64,000 bases of DNA from Cordylochernes scorpioides (Eukaryota; Arthropoda; Arachnida; Pseudoscorpiones; Chernetidae): NCBI GenBank assembly GCA_030710605.1, contig CP092865.1:136169500-136233499 (forward strand). Direction: 5' to 3'. Position 1 is the stretch's first letter; every line of letters begins with the position of its first letter. A program made the translations under genes and the position numbers. Below are positions 1 to 9,840 of the stretch, one piece after another. The notes under the pieces were generated by a model, which saw only the letters and a program-made list of their open reading frames with translations, was not told the origin of the DNA and did no database searches.

Positions 1-280
1 ATTCAGGATGACAAGGCACACAGGGACCGGGAAAAAATGTTCACTTTATCGAGAGATTCAAATTTACGAGTTTCAAATTATCAAAATATATTTTTTATTT
101 TTTAATAAGTTTTTAGAGAATTGTTTTAACAAATGTTCAGCTAGACAAACCTTTACTCGGGTAAAACCCCGGGCGAAGCCGAGTACGTTTTATAAGTTTA
201 AAGAGAATTGTTTTAACAAATGTTTGTTAGACAAACATTCACTCGGGTAAAACCCGGGCGAAGCCGGGCACATCCGCTAG
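1..280 (+). mobile_element. Helitron-like element, 3' part (cut by window start)
   Basis: The stretch ends in a GC-rich hairpin (CCCGGGCGAAGCCGGG) followed about ten bases later by CTAG and then T, which is the Helitron 3' signature (hairpin plus CTRR, inserted next to T). The last about 75 bases are tandemly doubled (roughly 118-190 and 203-275). An inverted, more complete relative lies at 33937-34494, so this copy is a 3' fragment of the same family. It has no coding capacity. Confidence 0.65.
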
Positions 281-439
281 TATATAAATAAATAAAACAT
301 AGCAAATATTGCAAGAGCAGTTATTTTAAACGGCGAATAGATCAGTTATAGCAAAAAATGAAAATATATATGTAAATATGTGAAATAGTTATAAATTAGA
401 AAATCTGTAAATATAGTTAAGAACTTGCATTGTAATTAA

Positions 440-737
440 GAAAAAGCTTCTCTCGCTGGCGGGCGGTCGCGTGAAACTGCCCTCGCCGACAGCCATGCGC
501 GCGCACAGGGAAGTCACGTGCTCGCCGGCAGCCAACGGCCCGCGCCGCCGGCAGGTCGCCTGCTTTTTGTTCTAAAGCGTTCTAGAGGGCGCTGTTCGTG
601 AGCCAAGTAGAATAATCTGAATATATAGTTTTAATAACTGATTTATATATTTTTTTAAATAGCCTATCGTCTTCCCCGTTATTTTTTACCTATGTATGTA
701 AATTTTGGTTTGAATTAGTGAACTACTGCGAATATGT
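440..737. repeat. GC-rich module plus flank, inverted relative of 2880-3256
   Basis: Bases 440-600 are a GC island in AT-rich DNA and contain CACGTG. Read on the minus strand, the stretch GGCTGCCGGCG...CACGTGAC matches the interior of the Helitron at 2658-3184. Bases 666-737 are an inverted copy of 3180-3256, just downstream of that Helitron. The pair therefore forms a widely spaced inverted repeat. I see no gene in 281-1070. Confidence 0.5.
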
Positions 738-1070
738 ATACTGGGCATACATACAAACATTCATTTATATATATATATATATATATATAAGATATACCCG
801 ACTGCTGTTTTAGAACCATCACAAGGATTTGTTCCCTAGGTACCACAATATACATCGACTGTGTCCTTCAACGTGGTGTGTTATGGAGACTGGATGGACT
901 CAGTTGTCGCATGAACAAAACTCTTTATTGTCAATTTCCCTTTAAGTCCGCTGGATCCACCGCACTCACTGCAATCACACAGTTGTTGTGATTAATACAT
1001 GGTAGGCCAGAACAGGTATGTCATACTGCTTTAAAACCGCATAAGTATCATATATATGAAAGATAATTAT

Positions 1071-1440
1071 ATTTGTTGTATATATATTAATTAATTGTTA
1101 CCACAGAGTGTGTGTAAGCTCACAGGTAAATAGGCGCTAACCGAAACAAAAAAAGTTCCTTTGTTTAATCTTAGTTTCCCTTTTATATTTTGTTCTCTCT
1201 CTTGTAAATCAATAAATACAATGTTTATTTGATAATTATTGGAATCAGTTTCATTAAAAATTCTAAGCAAAGTCAACAATATTTCATGTTTTATTGATTT
1301 TCTTTGTAAATAGGTAAATGATAATAATATTTGATATTTTATCTGCATCAACATGATGGAGGACTTGTTAAAAAAATTCAATGCTTTTTTAATATCTCCT
1401 TTCAATATGTAGGTTTCAGCAACTTGAAAATATCCCAAAA
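1071..1440 (-). repeat. gene-like interspersed repeat, copy 1 (open 115-codon frame)
   Basis: The minus strand is open for 115 codons (1438 to 1091). The translation looks protein-like, with a helical start (VAETYILKGDIKKALNFF) that resembles a tetratricopeptide-type helix pair. The same DNA recurs as partial copies at 2113-2286 (opposite strand, first half), 29286-29503 (second half) and 43944-44160 (second half), each with stops or frame shifts. All copies of the second half share the same end, near GTTGTATATATATT. It is either part of an unrecognised mobile element or a multiplied host gene fragment. The family is not identified. Confidence 0.4.
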
Positions 1441-1448
1441 TTATTTAA

Positions 1449-2050
1449 TCCCTATATATATAAAAGTCAGTGTATGTATATGTGTGTTTGTTCCTATGTC
1501 GGCTATACACGTCCACAAAACGTAACTAATCTGACTGAAATTTTAAGCCAGCAGCGCCTCTAGCGGTGAAGATGGGAGGTAATATCAGCTGACCTAATGT
1601 ACATGTAAAGCGTGGTTTAACAGAACATAGAGAAAAATCTGGAAGATATATTTATCGGATTTTTAGCAAAGAAAAATTTAAATTGACAGGTTCTGGGCAA
1701 AAATAGTTGTTTTATAGTCAGAAAATGATTATGACAATATTTCTGTATCATGTTTGATTATCAGATACAAAATTATAACGGGAAAAATTCCAAAAAGCAG
1801 AGACAACGGGTGAAGCCAGTTCATTTTTAGTATGCAGGAACAAAATTCTAACAGAAAAACATTCATTCGAGCAGAAGACACAAAGCCAGATCATCTCTCT
1901 GTAAAAATATCGCTTCTCAGACAGAAAGTTTGGAACGGGACATTTCACGAAGTGACATCCACGGCGCCAATTTATAATTGTAATGAATAGTATTTGAATA
2001 AAAACATTTAATTGGGTAAAACCCGGGCGTTTCCCGGGTCATTCGGCTAG
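1449..2050 (+). mobile_element. Non-autonomous Helitron-like element, about 600 bp
   Basis: It starts with TC followed by a CTATATATATAAAAG box and ends with the hairpin CCCGGGCGTTTCCCGGG, TCATTCGG and CTAG followed by T. The last about 90 bases match the 3' end of the element at 21098-21525. There is no Rep/helicase coding. It sits between two oppositely oriented copies of the gene-like repeat (1071-1440 and 2113-2286). Confidence 0.7.
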
Positions 2051-2112
2051 TTTAATAATAAAACAAAGACATTTAATTATAATTAATTGTTTTTTATAAT
2101 TAAATTAAACAA

Positions 2113-2286
2113 TTTTTACATATTTTCAAGCTGCTGAAATCTACATATTGAAAGAAGATATTAAAAATCATTGAATTTTATTTTTAAAATAATTCCTCTA
2201 TCATGCAGACGCAGATAAAATATTAAAAATTATTATCATTTACCTATTTACAGAGAAAATCAATCAAACATTACGGGGAGACAAAC
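2113..2286 (+). repeat. gene-like interspersed repeat, copy 2 (first half, degraded)
   Basis: The plus strand here matches the minus strand of 1270-1425 almost base for base, but has stop codons in the matching frame. It is inverted relative to copy 1 across the Helitron at 1449-2050. The remaining bases up to 2657 show nothing recognisable. Confidence 0.45.
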
Positions 2287-2657
2287 ATGTTCATGGTGTT
2301 GATTAATTGGTGGTGGATTATTTAAGAGACAGGGTCTATAAAACAACCTAAAAACATCTTACAGCTAAATAACATTATCATCGATAAAAATCGTGTAACA
2401 ACTCCATGTTCACGTGACAAGGATATGCAAATATTCTCCAAACGATCATCTGTGTGATGAAAATGAACATTATTTGCTTGATATTATTGTCCATGTATAG
2501 ACAATTTCAACTTTCCTACTTATATATTTTATATCGATTATAAAATTTCTGAATACTTTTTGATGATTGCTATTTGAAATATCGGACGCGATATCCCAGC
2601 TTGGGATACTTGCGCCTAAATACATTTTATCAACCTATATACAATTCTTTTTATATA

Positions 2658-3184
2658 TCTATATATATAAAAATGGAAGTTTGTTGGTCCGTTGGTCTGT
2701 TGGTCCGTTGGTCCGTTGGTCCGTCCGTGAGTGATAATCTTCTACATCGCTCAACCAATCGTGATGAAACTTTGGGAAGATGTTTAGTATACTACCGGGA
2801 TGGTTTATGGCTAATTACTCTTTAGAAATAACCTTTCGTTGCATTTGTATTTACAAGAAAACGTAAATTCACTCTCAAACTGCGCCCCTCTCGCGGCAGA
2901 CGGGGGATGGCGGCGCGCGACGATTGGCTGCCGGCGCAGCACGTGACCTCCCTGCCCCCCCTCCCCCGCCCCCCCCCCACCGAGTAAATGAGATCTCCCG
3001 GCTGACGGCCGAGCAGCGCCCTCTAGAACGCGTGCCGATTTTGACGGCGCGGGGCGCTCCCGGTTGGACATTTGCGCGGGGGCAGAGTGACCTCGCGGGT
3101 GCCCTCCGGGAACTACATCCATCTTCCATATGTAATATACATTTAATCGTGTAAACCCGGGCGTTGCCCGGGTCATTCGTCTAC
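2658..3184 (+). mobile_element. Non-autonomous Helitron-like element with GC-rich cargo
   Basis: The 5' end is TC plus CTATATATATAAAAATGG, followed by a run of GTCCGTTG repeats (about 2685-2735). The 3' end has the hairpin CCCGGGCGTTGCCCGGG and TCATTCG, then CTAC where other copies have CTAG. The interior (2880-3090) is strikingly GC-rich with a C homopolymer near 2970 and an E-box-like CACGTG. Long open frames on both strands there are a by-product of base composition. The GC-rich module also occurs, inverted, at 440-600. Confidence 0.65.
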
Positions 3185-3307
3185 AAATTCGCAGTAGTTC
3201 ACTAATTCAAACCAAAATATCCATACATAGGTAAAAGAATACGTGGGAAGTCTGACATTTATTAATGCAGTGATTATAATCAATGATTACAATGAAGGGC
3301 TATATTG

Positions 3308-4040
3308 TCTATATATATAAAAATCACTTTCAAATATTAACGTAACGTTCCATTCTCAATCCCGTTGGGCCTTAGATCGGCTAAAACATTTTTATCTTTA
3401 TTTGTGAATATTAATTTTACTGTACTGAATAGTTTAGTATAATGTTAATTCAACTTATTACAATTTAGCCACTGCAACGCGTGGCAGGGTTCGCTGTGTA
3501 GTATACTATCAGGACGATTTCTGGCGAATTATTTTAGAATAATATTTATAGCAATAATTAGCAATAAATAGCAAATATTAACGTAACGTTCCATTCTCAA
3601 TCCCGTTGGGCCTTAGATCGGCTAAAACATTTTTATCTTTATTTGTGAATATTAATTTTACTGTACTGAATAGTTTAGTATAATGTTAATTCAACTTATT
3701 ACAATTTAGCCACTGCAACGCGTGGCAGGGTTCGCTGTGTAGTATACTATCAGGACGATTTCTGGCGAATTATTTTAGAATAATATTTATAGCAATAATT
3801 AGCAATAAATAGCAAATATTAACGTAACGTTCCATTCTCAATCCCGTTGGGCTTTAGATCGGCTAGAACATTTTTATCTTTATTTGTGAATATTAATTTT
3901 ACTTTACTGAATAGTTTAGTATAATGTTAATTCAACTTATTACAATTTAGCCACTGCGACGCGTGGCAGGGTTCGCTGTGTAGTATACTATCAGGACGAT
4001 TTCTGGCGAATTATTTTGGAATAATATTTATAGCAATAAA
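3308..4040 (+). repeat. 241-bp tandem repeat, about three units
   Basis: The word CAAATATTAACGTAACGTTC begins units at 3331, 3572 and 3813, giving a period of exactly 241 bp with very few differences. Each unit ends in a degenerate version of a Helitron tail (CACTGCAACGCGTGGCAGGG). A Helitron-type start (TCTATATATATAAAAATCAC) lies at 3308, so this looks like a Helitron whose body was amplified in tandem. Confidence 0.85.
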
Positions 4041-4154
4041 TATAGCGAAATTAAGACGTAGTGATTATATTCTGTGTTTGTGCATATATAAATATTTTAC
4101 AGAAAATGTGAGAACTTTCTATTAGAATGATGATTATAATGAAGGGCTATATTA

Positions 4155-4344
4155 TCTATATATATTAAAATCACTTTCAAATTTTAGCGTAACTTTCCAT
4201 TCTCAATCCCGTTGGGCTTTCGATCTGCTAAAACATTTTTATCTTTATAAGTGAATATTGACTTTACTGTACTGAATAGTTTAGTATAATGTTAATGTAA
4301 CATATTACAATTTAGCCACAGCAAGGCGTGGCCGGGTCCGCTAG
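4155..4344 (+). mobile_element. Short Helitron-like element, diverged single unit of the 241-bp repeat
   Basis: It begins TCTATATATATTAAAATCAC and ends GGCCGGGTCCGCTAG followed by T. The body is a diverged version of the tandem unit at 3331-4040. The preceding flank (about 4129-4154) also matches the flank before 3308 (GAAGGGCTATATT), so flank and element were duplicated together. Confidence 0.6.
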
Positions 4345-4639
4345 TATAATATATTTAAAGTGTATCTTCATTTCTGGATCTTTCCCCTGTATAAATAGTT
4401 AAGGAACTGGGTGTTGTTAACCTAACTATCACAGAATAAGTAGCACACCTGGTAGTGCAGCTATCCAGCAACTTTCTCACGCCGTCATTGGCCCATCTGC
4501 CGCACAATGGGAACGACTCATTTACATACTTACTGAGTTCACACTGCATAGACTGGGGGCAGAATAGGAAAACTTCTTCCTTCCTAATAACTATATTCAA
4601 TCGTAAAGATAAAGGTTGCCTGGCTAGCATTCATAATTA

Positions 4640-4800
4640 TTCAAATTAAAGATACTTCGTTCAGTAAATCTTTTTATTGTCTCGACGTTTCGACAAAAAT
4701 ATTTTTTGTTTGCTCCTGAAGAGAACAAAAGATTTTTGTCGAAACGTCGAGACAATAAAAACGATCTACTGGCCGAATTATCTTTAATTTGAAAAACTAT
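4640..4800 (+). repeat. Penelope-like element fragment, inverted arms
   Basis: Two arms of about 30 bp (about 4670-4700 and 4731-4765) are inverted copies of each other and contain GTCGAAACGTCGAGACAATA. The arrangement CTGAAGA...CGAAACGTCG is typical of the terminal regions of Penelope-like retroelements, which carry hammerhead motifs. No reverse transcriptase is present. Confidence 0.45.
4705..4757 (+). ncRNA. Candidate hammerhead ribozyme (Penelope type)
   Basis: The conserved box CTGAAGA is at 4716-4722 and GAAA at 4741-4744. Between them, stem II is ACAAAA paired with TTTTGT with a one-base bulge near its foot. After GAAA comes CGTC, giving a minimal or dimeric stem III (ACGT is self-complementary) and a GUC cleavage site before 4749. 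Stem I can form from CTC and GAG plus TTGT and ACAA. Activity is an inference. Confidence 0.5.
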
Positions 4801-4908
4801 ATTAAAGTCCATTCAAAAGTTTCGAAGCAATTTTTATCAATGTTTATTAGAGCTAATCTCACATTTTCATGTTTATCCTCTTCAAAATATTCCATTTCCT
4901 TATATATA

Positions 4909-5272
4909 CGCTCATGGACAAAACTTATGGAACTAATAAGTCTTATATGTTACCAGTCCTCTATTTTTTTTCTCCAGGAGACAGGCAATTTTGTTCACAC
5001 TTAGTTATCTCGTGTATCTTCAATAAAGGTTACTGTGTAACAAATATCTTACAGAGTTATTGTCTCAATCCCGATATACATGCTAAAACGTACAACTTCC
5101 TTAAGTTTTATCCATGAGTATATCTTTCAGAGTTATTGTCAGAATCCCAATATACATGCTAAAAGGTACAACCTCCTTAAGTTTTGTCCATTAGTGTATC
5201 TTTCAGAGTTATTGTCTAAATCCCGATATACATCCTAAAAGGTACAACTTCCTTAAGTTTTGTCTATGAGCG
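4909..5272 (+). mobile_element. Tc1/mariner-type MITE with internal duplications
   Basis: The ends CGCTCATGGACAAAACTTA and TAAGTTTTGTCTATGAGCG form a 19-bp inverted repeat with one mismatch, flanked on both sides by TA. The right half contains three about 80-bp tandem copies (TCAGAGTTATTGTC...GGTACAACTTCCTTAAG). Shorter relatives lie at 14181-14389 and 15773-15983. There is no coding capacity. Confidence 0.75.
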
Positions 5273-5911
5273 TATATAGGACCCTTCCCATAATATAATT
5301 AGGATAACAAACCATTTTGAAAATTCTTTTAAAGTAACCTTGTTAAGTTCGAATTTTCACATTTTATTTATTTCTCTTTAACTTCATCAAAATATTTTTC
5401 ATTAGAGAATTTAAATTTTTATAAATAAGAAAATTCCACAGCGTGTGAAAGATATAGGAATTAGGGTTAGTGTGAAAGTGTTCAGGAATTCAATGTTTGT
5501 CTAGAAACTTAGATATTATCAACACCTTATTAGGTTCTAAAATTGTGGTGAAACAGAATCCAATCTCCGGTAGGATGCTTAAGTATTGGCTTTTCTGTCT
5601 GATTTTAAATCTAAGACGCATAGACAATTCCAGATAATAATACCGACACCCAACTGTCCATCTAGTAGGATAAAACCTCTTTACGCTATGTATTTTATTC
5701 CACGTTAAGAAAAACACACAATCATTATTGCCTAATTTTGCATCTTCTTTGCCTCCTTACTTTTCTTTGTGTGGAAGAAGGACCTCTCCACTCCAGATTT
5801 CTTTGTTTATTTCAGAATCATATTAGCAAAACTAAATTTCATCCTCTGCACTTCTTTTTTCCTGAAATCTGATTTATTCAGTGGTGATTTTAACATATAT
5901 TTACGTATAGT

Positions 5912-6830
5912 AGAGATAGGTCAAAATAATAGAATTTAATTGTAGAATAGATAGAATATAGGTAAAGAATATAGATATGTAAAATAGAATACAATTGTAT
6001 AGAGGTGGGTCGGAACAAGGGAATCTAAGGGTAGAAGATAGAACAGGACAATAGAATCTAATTGTATAGAGATGGGTCAGAACAAGGGAATCTAAGGGTA
6101 GAAGATTGATCAGGACAATAGAATACAATTGTATAGAGATGGGTCAGAACAAGGGAATCTAAGTGTAGAAGATAGATCAGGACAATAGAATACAATTGTA
6201 TAAAGATGGGTCAGAACAAGGGAATCTAATGGTAGAAGATAGATCAGGACAATAGAATACAATTGTATAGAGATGGGTCAGAACAAGGGAATCTAAGGGT
6301 AGAAGATAGATCAGGACAATAGAATACAATTGTAGAGAGATGGGTCAGAACAAAGGAATCTAAGGGTAGAAGATAAATCAGGAAAATATAATACAATTAT
6401 ATAGAAATGGGTCAGAAGAATGGAATCTAAGGGTAGAGATAGTTCAGGACAATAGAATACAATTGTATAGAGATGGTCAGAATAAGGGAATATAAGGGTA
6501 GAAGATAGATCAGGACAATAGAATACAATTGTATAGAGATGGGTCAGAGCAATGGAATCTAAGGGTAGAAGATAGATCAGGACAATTGAATCTAATTGTA
6601 TAGAGATGGGTCAGAACAATGGAATCTAAGGGTAGAAGATAAATCAGGACAATAGAATACAATTATATAGAGATGGGTCAGAACAATGGAATCTAAGGGT
6701 GGAAGCTAGATTAGAACAATAGAATCTAAGGTAGTTCAGGACAATAGAATCTAAGGGTAGATATAGATCAGAGATAGAATCTACGTAAAGGAGGCAGAAG
6801 ATAGATCAGAGATAAAATCTCTGTAAAGGA
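5912..6830. repeat. 67-bp minisatellite, about 12 units
   Basis: The word GGGTCAGAAC recurs every 67 bp (for example 6074, 6141, 6208, 6275) within units of the type GATAGATCAGGACAATAGAA followed by TACAATTGTATAGAGATGGG. The first units (5912-6000) and last units (6660-6830) are diverged and shortened. Open frames across it are artefacts. Between 5273 and 5911 I see nothing recognisable. Confidence 0.9.
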
Positions 6831-7205
6831 GGTAGAACTTAGATTAGAACAATGTAGAATCAAAGAACTCACTTCAAGCAAGGTAGTAAGTGCACCGCCT
6901 ATCAGTCCGTCCAAGGGCACTGAGACACAACCAGCTCTTAGTGAAGTTTGATTAGGTCCTGGGTACCTAGATAACGGGTATATAACTAGATATTTAGGGA
7001 TGTTTGTTTCAACATTCAATGGGTCGAAGGTTGCTCAAGATATCCTCAGCTGTGGAGGCTGTACTTACCGACATCTGAGACAAGAGAGTTGACCGCTGCC
7101 CCCACGGTGTTGCCCAGTCCAGCTGTCACAACCATTGTGTCAGCATTCCGACCTTTATGGCATGATTGATGGGAACTAATAATGTTTAAATAAACAAGTC
7201 AATAA

Positions 7206-7365
7206 GTTGATGCGCTAGCGCGCCATCTGTTTTCAAAATTCGAAACTATTTTAAAGACGTAAGATTATTTTTGAAATTAAACAATTTCTACTGTCCTCCC
7301 ATTAATTTTTCCATTGCAGTAAGGGTAGTAGTAATTGTTTAATTTCAAAAAGAATCTTAAGTCAA
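7206..7365. repeat. Inverted-repeat MITE (CATTGCAGTAAGGG family), copy 1
   Basis: It contains GCGCGCCATCTGTT, TTCGAAACTATT and inverted arms around CCCATTAATTTTTCCATTGC. The same family occurs at 17870-18100, 35222-35615 and 43446-43650. The arms allow a long hairpin. No transposase is seen. Confidence 0.55.
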
Positions 7366-7831
7366 TAAGTCTCCGGAGATGAGTTTCTTTTTCCTTTTTA
7401 TTGTCAACTCTAGCTTTCGTAGCCCTTCTACAGTATTACAAATATATCACACCGTTAGATAACTATTATACTTGTATATTGGCCGGATTTTTGCATATTG
7501 GCATTAATTTTATTGAGTTTATTATTATTTGCATATTACTTGTTGTTTATTATATCTTGAGTGTTCGATTATTGGTTGAATTTGACTTATTATTTTGTAG
7601 TTATATTCTCTATTGCAAATTTGAATTCTACACGGTAGGATCAAAAAGTTCCCGAACTTTTGAAAAATAAAATATAAAACAACTTTTGAAAAATGCAAAA
7701 TCAATTTTACTGTAAAGAACAATGCCTAAACTATAAATTAGCAACGCCAGTAATGCGCATGCGTAGCTTTCATTTTAGGCATATTTTTGTTGTAAGTATT
7801 TAGCTCGCGTTGGTTTCTGCAATGTCATCAT

Positions 7832-9433
7832 TTGAGCAAAGGGCAAATATTATTTTTTTGTGTAAAATTAAAAAGGTCTTTCACAGAGACATTAGTATTA
7901 ATGAATGAAGCTTATGAAGACGAAAAATTGTCACAAACGCAAGTTTATTTCTGGTATAAACGTTTTAAAGATGGCCGCAAGAGCATCGCAGACGATTCAA
8001 GGTCAGGTCGGCCATTGATGTCAACAACGGATCGCAATATTGGACAGGTACGTGATTTAATTGTTGCTGTTAGAAAAATTACTATTGATAATATATCAGC
8101 AACAATCAAAAACAACAAAAAGCCTTTATTTAGGGTCACTGACCCTATACAGGATTCACCAGAGGTATGCATAAGAACAAAGCAGTGAGACAAAGGAAGC
8201 AACAATATAAACAGAAGGAAAAAAAAAAGAAAGAGAAAGAGGGAAGCAAAAAAAAACAATACAAAAAGAGTAGCAGTAAGAAAGTGAGGAGTGAGTGTCA
8301 CTTGGACTTCTTCTGAGATATGGACTTGTGGAAACCATAAAACGCCGTAGCAATATACTTATTCTGGGTCATATTGTCAATTATTAATGGAAGTGAAGCA
8401 CAGAGTTGCCCAGGTTTGAGCATAAGAGTTATTATTTCTTCTTTCAGAGCAAAGCAATAAAAAATATAGTGGGTGATTTCGTTTTTTAGTTTTGAATTAC
8501 AGAAGGTACAAATCGGGTCCTCACCGCAGAGCATCTTGGTGTGGTTTTCTCTAAAAAAACTTGAAAGTATTCTAACTTGTGCAAGTAGTCTCACAACCGG
8601 GAAAGGAAAATCCCCTAAAAGGTATCCCTCCGTCATGAAGATAATATATCCGAAATACTGGTAATTTCGTATGGTAGTTGCCAAAAAAATATTAGTGAAC
8701 ATTTAAACATGAAAAAACTTTGTGGTTATTTTGTCCCACGAAATTTAACAGATCAACAAAGAGAAACTAGATTATCAATTTGCAAAGATTTAATTGAAAC
8801 TGCAAATAATAATTCTGATTTTTTAAAAACAATAATAACTGGTGATGAAACATGGTGCTTTCTTTTTGATCCACAAACAAAAAACAATCACTCGAATGGC
8901 ACACATAAAGTTCTCCTAGGAAGAAGAAAGTTCGACTTGACAAGTCCAAATGGAAAGTAATGCTTGTAGTGTTTTTCGATTATCAAGGACTTGTCTATTA
9001 TGAATTTATTAAAAAGGGGGTTACTATTAATAAACAGGCATACAAAGAAATACTAGTGTGTCTTCGTGATGCGATAAGAAGAAGAAGAAACCAACTCTTT
9101 AAATCAAAACAGTAGAAATTGCTACAAGATAATGCCCCTGCTCATAGAGCCATTATTGTTCAAGACTATTTAGCCAAACACTCTGTATTTGTCTTGCCGC
9201 ATCCTCCTTACTCTCCTGATATCGCCCCATGCGATTTCTTCTTCTTTCCAAAACTTAAAATGACGTTAAAAGGGAGGCGCTTTTCATCGTCATCAGAAGT
9301 AATTGAAAATGCGACGGTGGAGCTAAACAAGCTTAGAAAAATTGACTTTGAACTAGCATTTCAACAGCATTAAGACATTCATAAAAAAAAACTTACCGAT
9401 TGGGTTTGTCAGCAAGGTGCTTACGAAATCTGA
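7832..9433 (+). pseudogene. mariner transposase pseudogene
   Basis: The enzyme cuts and pastes mariner DNA in the nucleus. The first piece (about 7832-8110) is the helix-turn-helix DNA-binding part, with FWYKRFKDGRKSIADD and a following RSGRP motif. The second piece (8709-8960) starts at the PRNLTD linker and contains GDETWC with the first catalytic Asp. The third (9119-9373) contains DNAPAHR with the second Asp and YSPDIAPCDFF, whose Asp is the third member of the D,D34D triad. The last residues continue to about 9433 in another frame. An insertion, at least one frameshift near 8960 and a stop just before the DNAPAHR block make it non-functional. Confidence 0.88.
8115..8702 (-). pseudogene. 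LINE ORF2 C-terminal fragment inserted in the mariner
   Basis: A minus-strand frame of 134 codons (8702 to 8298) contains DPICTFCNSKLKNEITHYIF followed by YC. That gives C-x2-C-x9-H-x4-C, the zinc-knuckle arrangement found at the C-terminus of ORF2 in Jockey/I/CR1-type non-LTR retrotransposons. Below 8298 the same strand is pyrimidine-rich and non-coding, as expected for a 3' untranslated part. The block separates the DNA-binding and catalytic parts of the mariner transposase, so the LINE fragment arrived after the mariner. It is a 5'-truncated, dead copy. Confidence 0.6.
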
Positions 9434-9840
9434 AAACAAAAAGTCATCTTTTAAATGTGATTTCTTCAACCTTCATAATTCCTAATACAACTGGGAAACT
9501 ACAATTCAAAACAAATGACATTCTACCTTAGGCAATCGACCTTGACTTATTAGTACAAAAACAACAGGTTTAACTCACAAAGTATATTTGAAAAGAAAGT
9601 CTTTAATAAGATTCTTTTGGGAGATTTAAAAATAATGATATTAAAAGCGAAGAAAGATACAAGTCTGATAAGGTGGCTGCTGTTAAAAAGTTTGTTGATC
9701 TGTGAGGCTGAGATATTAACATCACAAGCAAACTTTTGGCGAAATTGGAACCTGCTCAAGTGGTTGATATGACACATCGTTTATTCAATATATATATATA
9801 TATATATATATATAGTATTATATAACCTAAAATCAAAATA

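Larger units (their letters stand above)
7631..9440 (+). mobile_element. mariner-family DNA transposon relic, split by a LINE fragment
   Basis: The left end GGATCAAAAAGTTCCCGAAC resembles mariner terminal repeats. The body encodes pieces of a mariner transposase in order. A foreign block (about 8115-8690) interrupts it. I could not find a convincing right terminal repeat after the transposase end near 9433, so the right boundary is approximate. Confidence 0.75.

Noticed and set aside
2811-3176. Long overlapping open frames on both strands in the GC-rich Helitron cargo
   Set aside because: They follow from high GC content and lack any recognisable domain; the DNA is a non-autonomous Helitron interior.
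5912-6830. CRISPR-like array
   Set aside because: Units are contiguous 67-bp tandem copies without unique spacers, and the DNA is eukaryotic.
7401-7670. Hydrophobic 89-codon frame as a membrane protein
   Set aside because: Composition is that of AT-rich DNA, and the frame runs into the left end of the mariner element.
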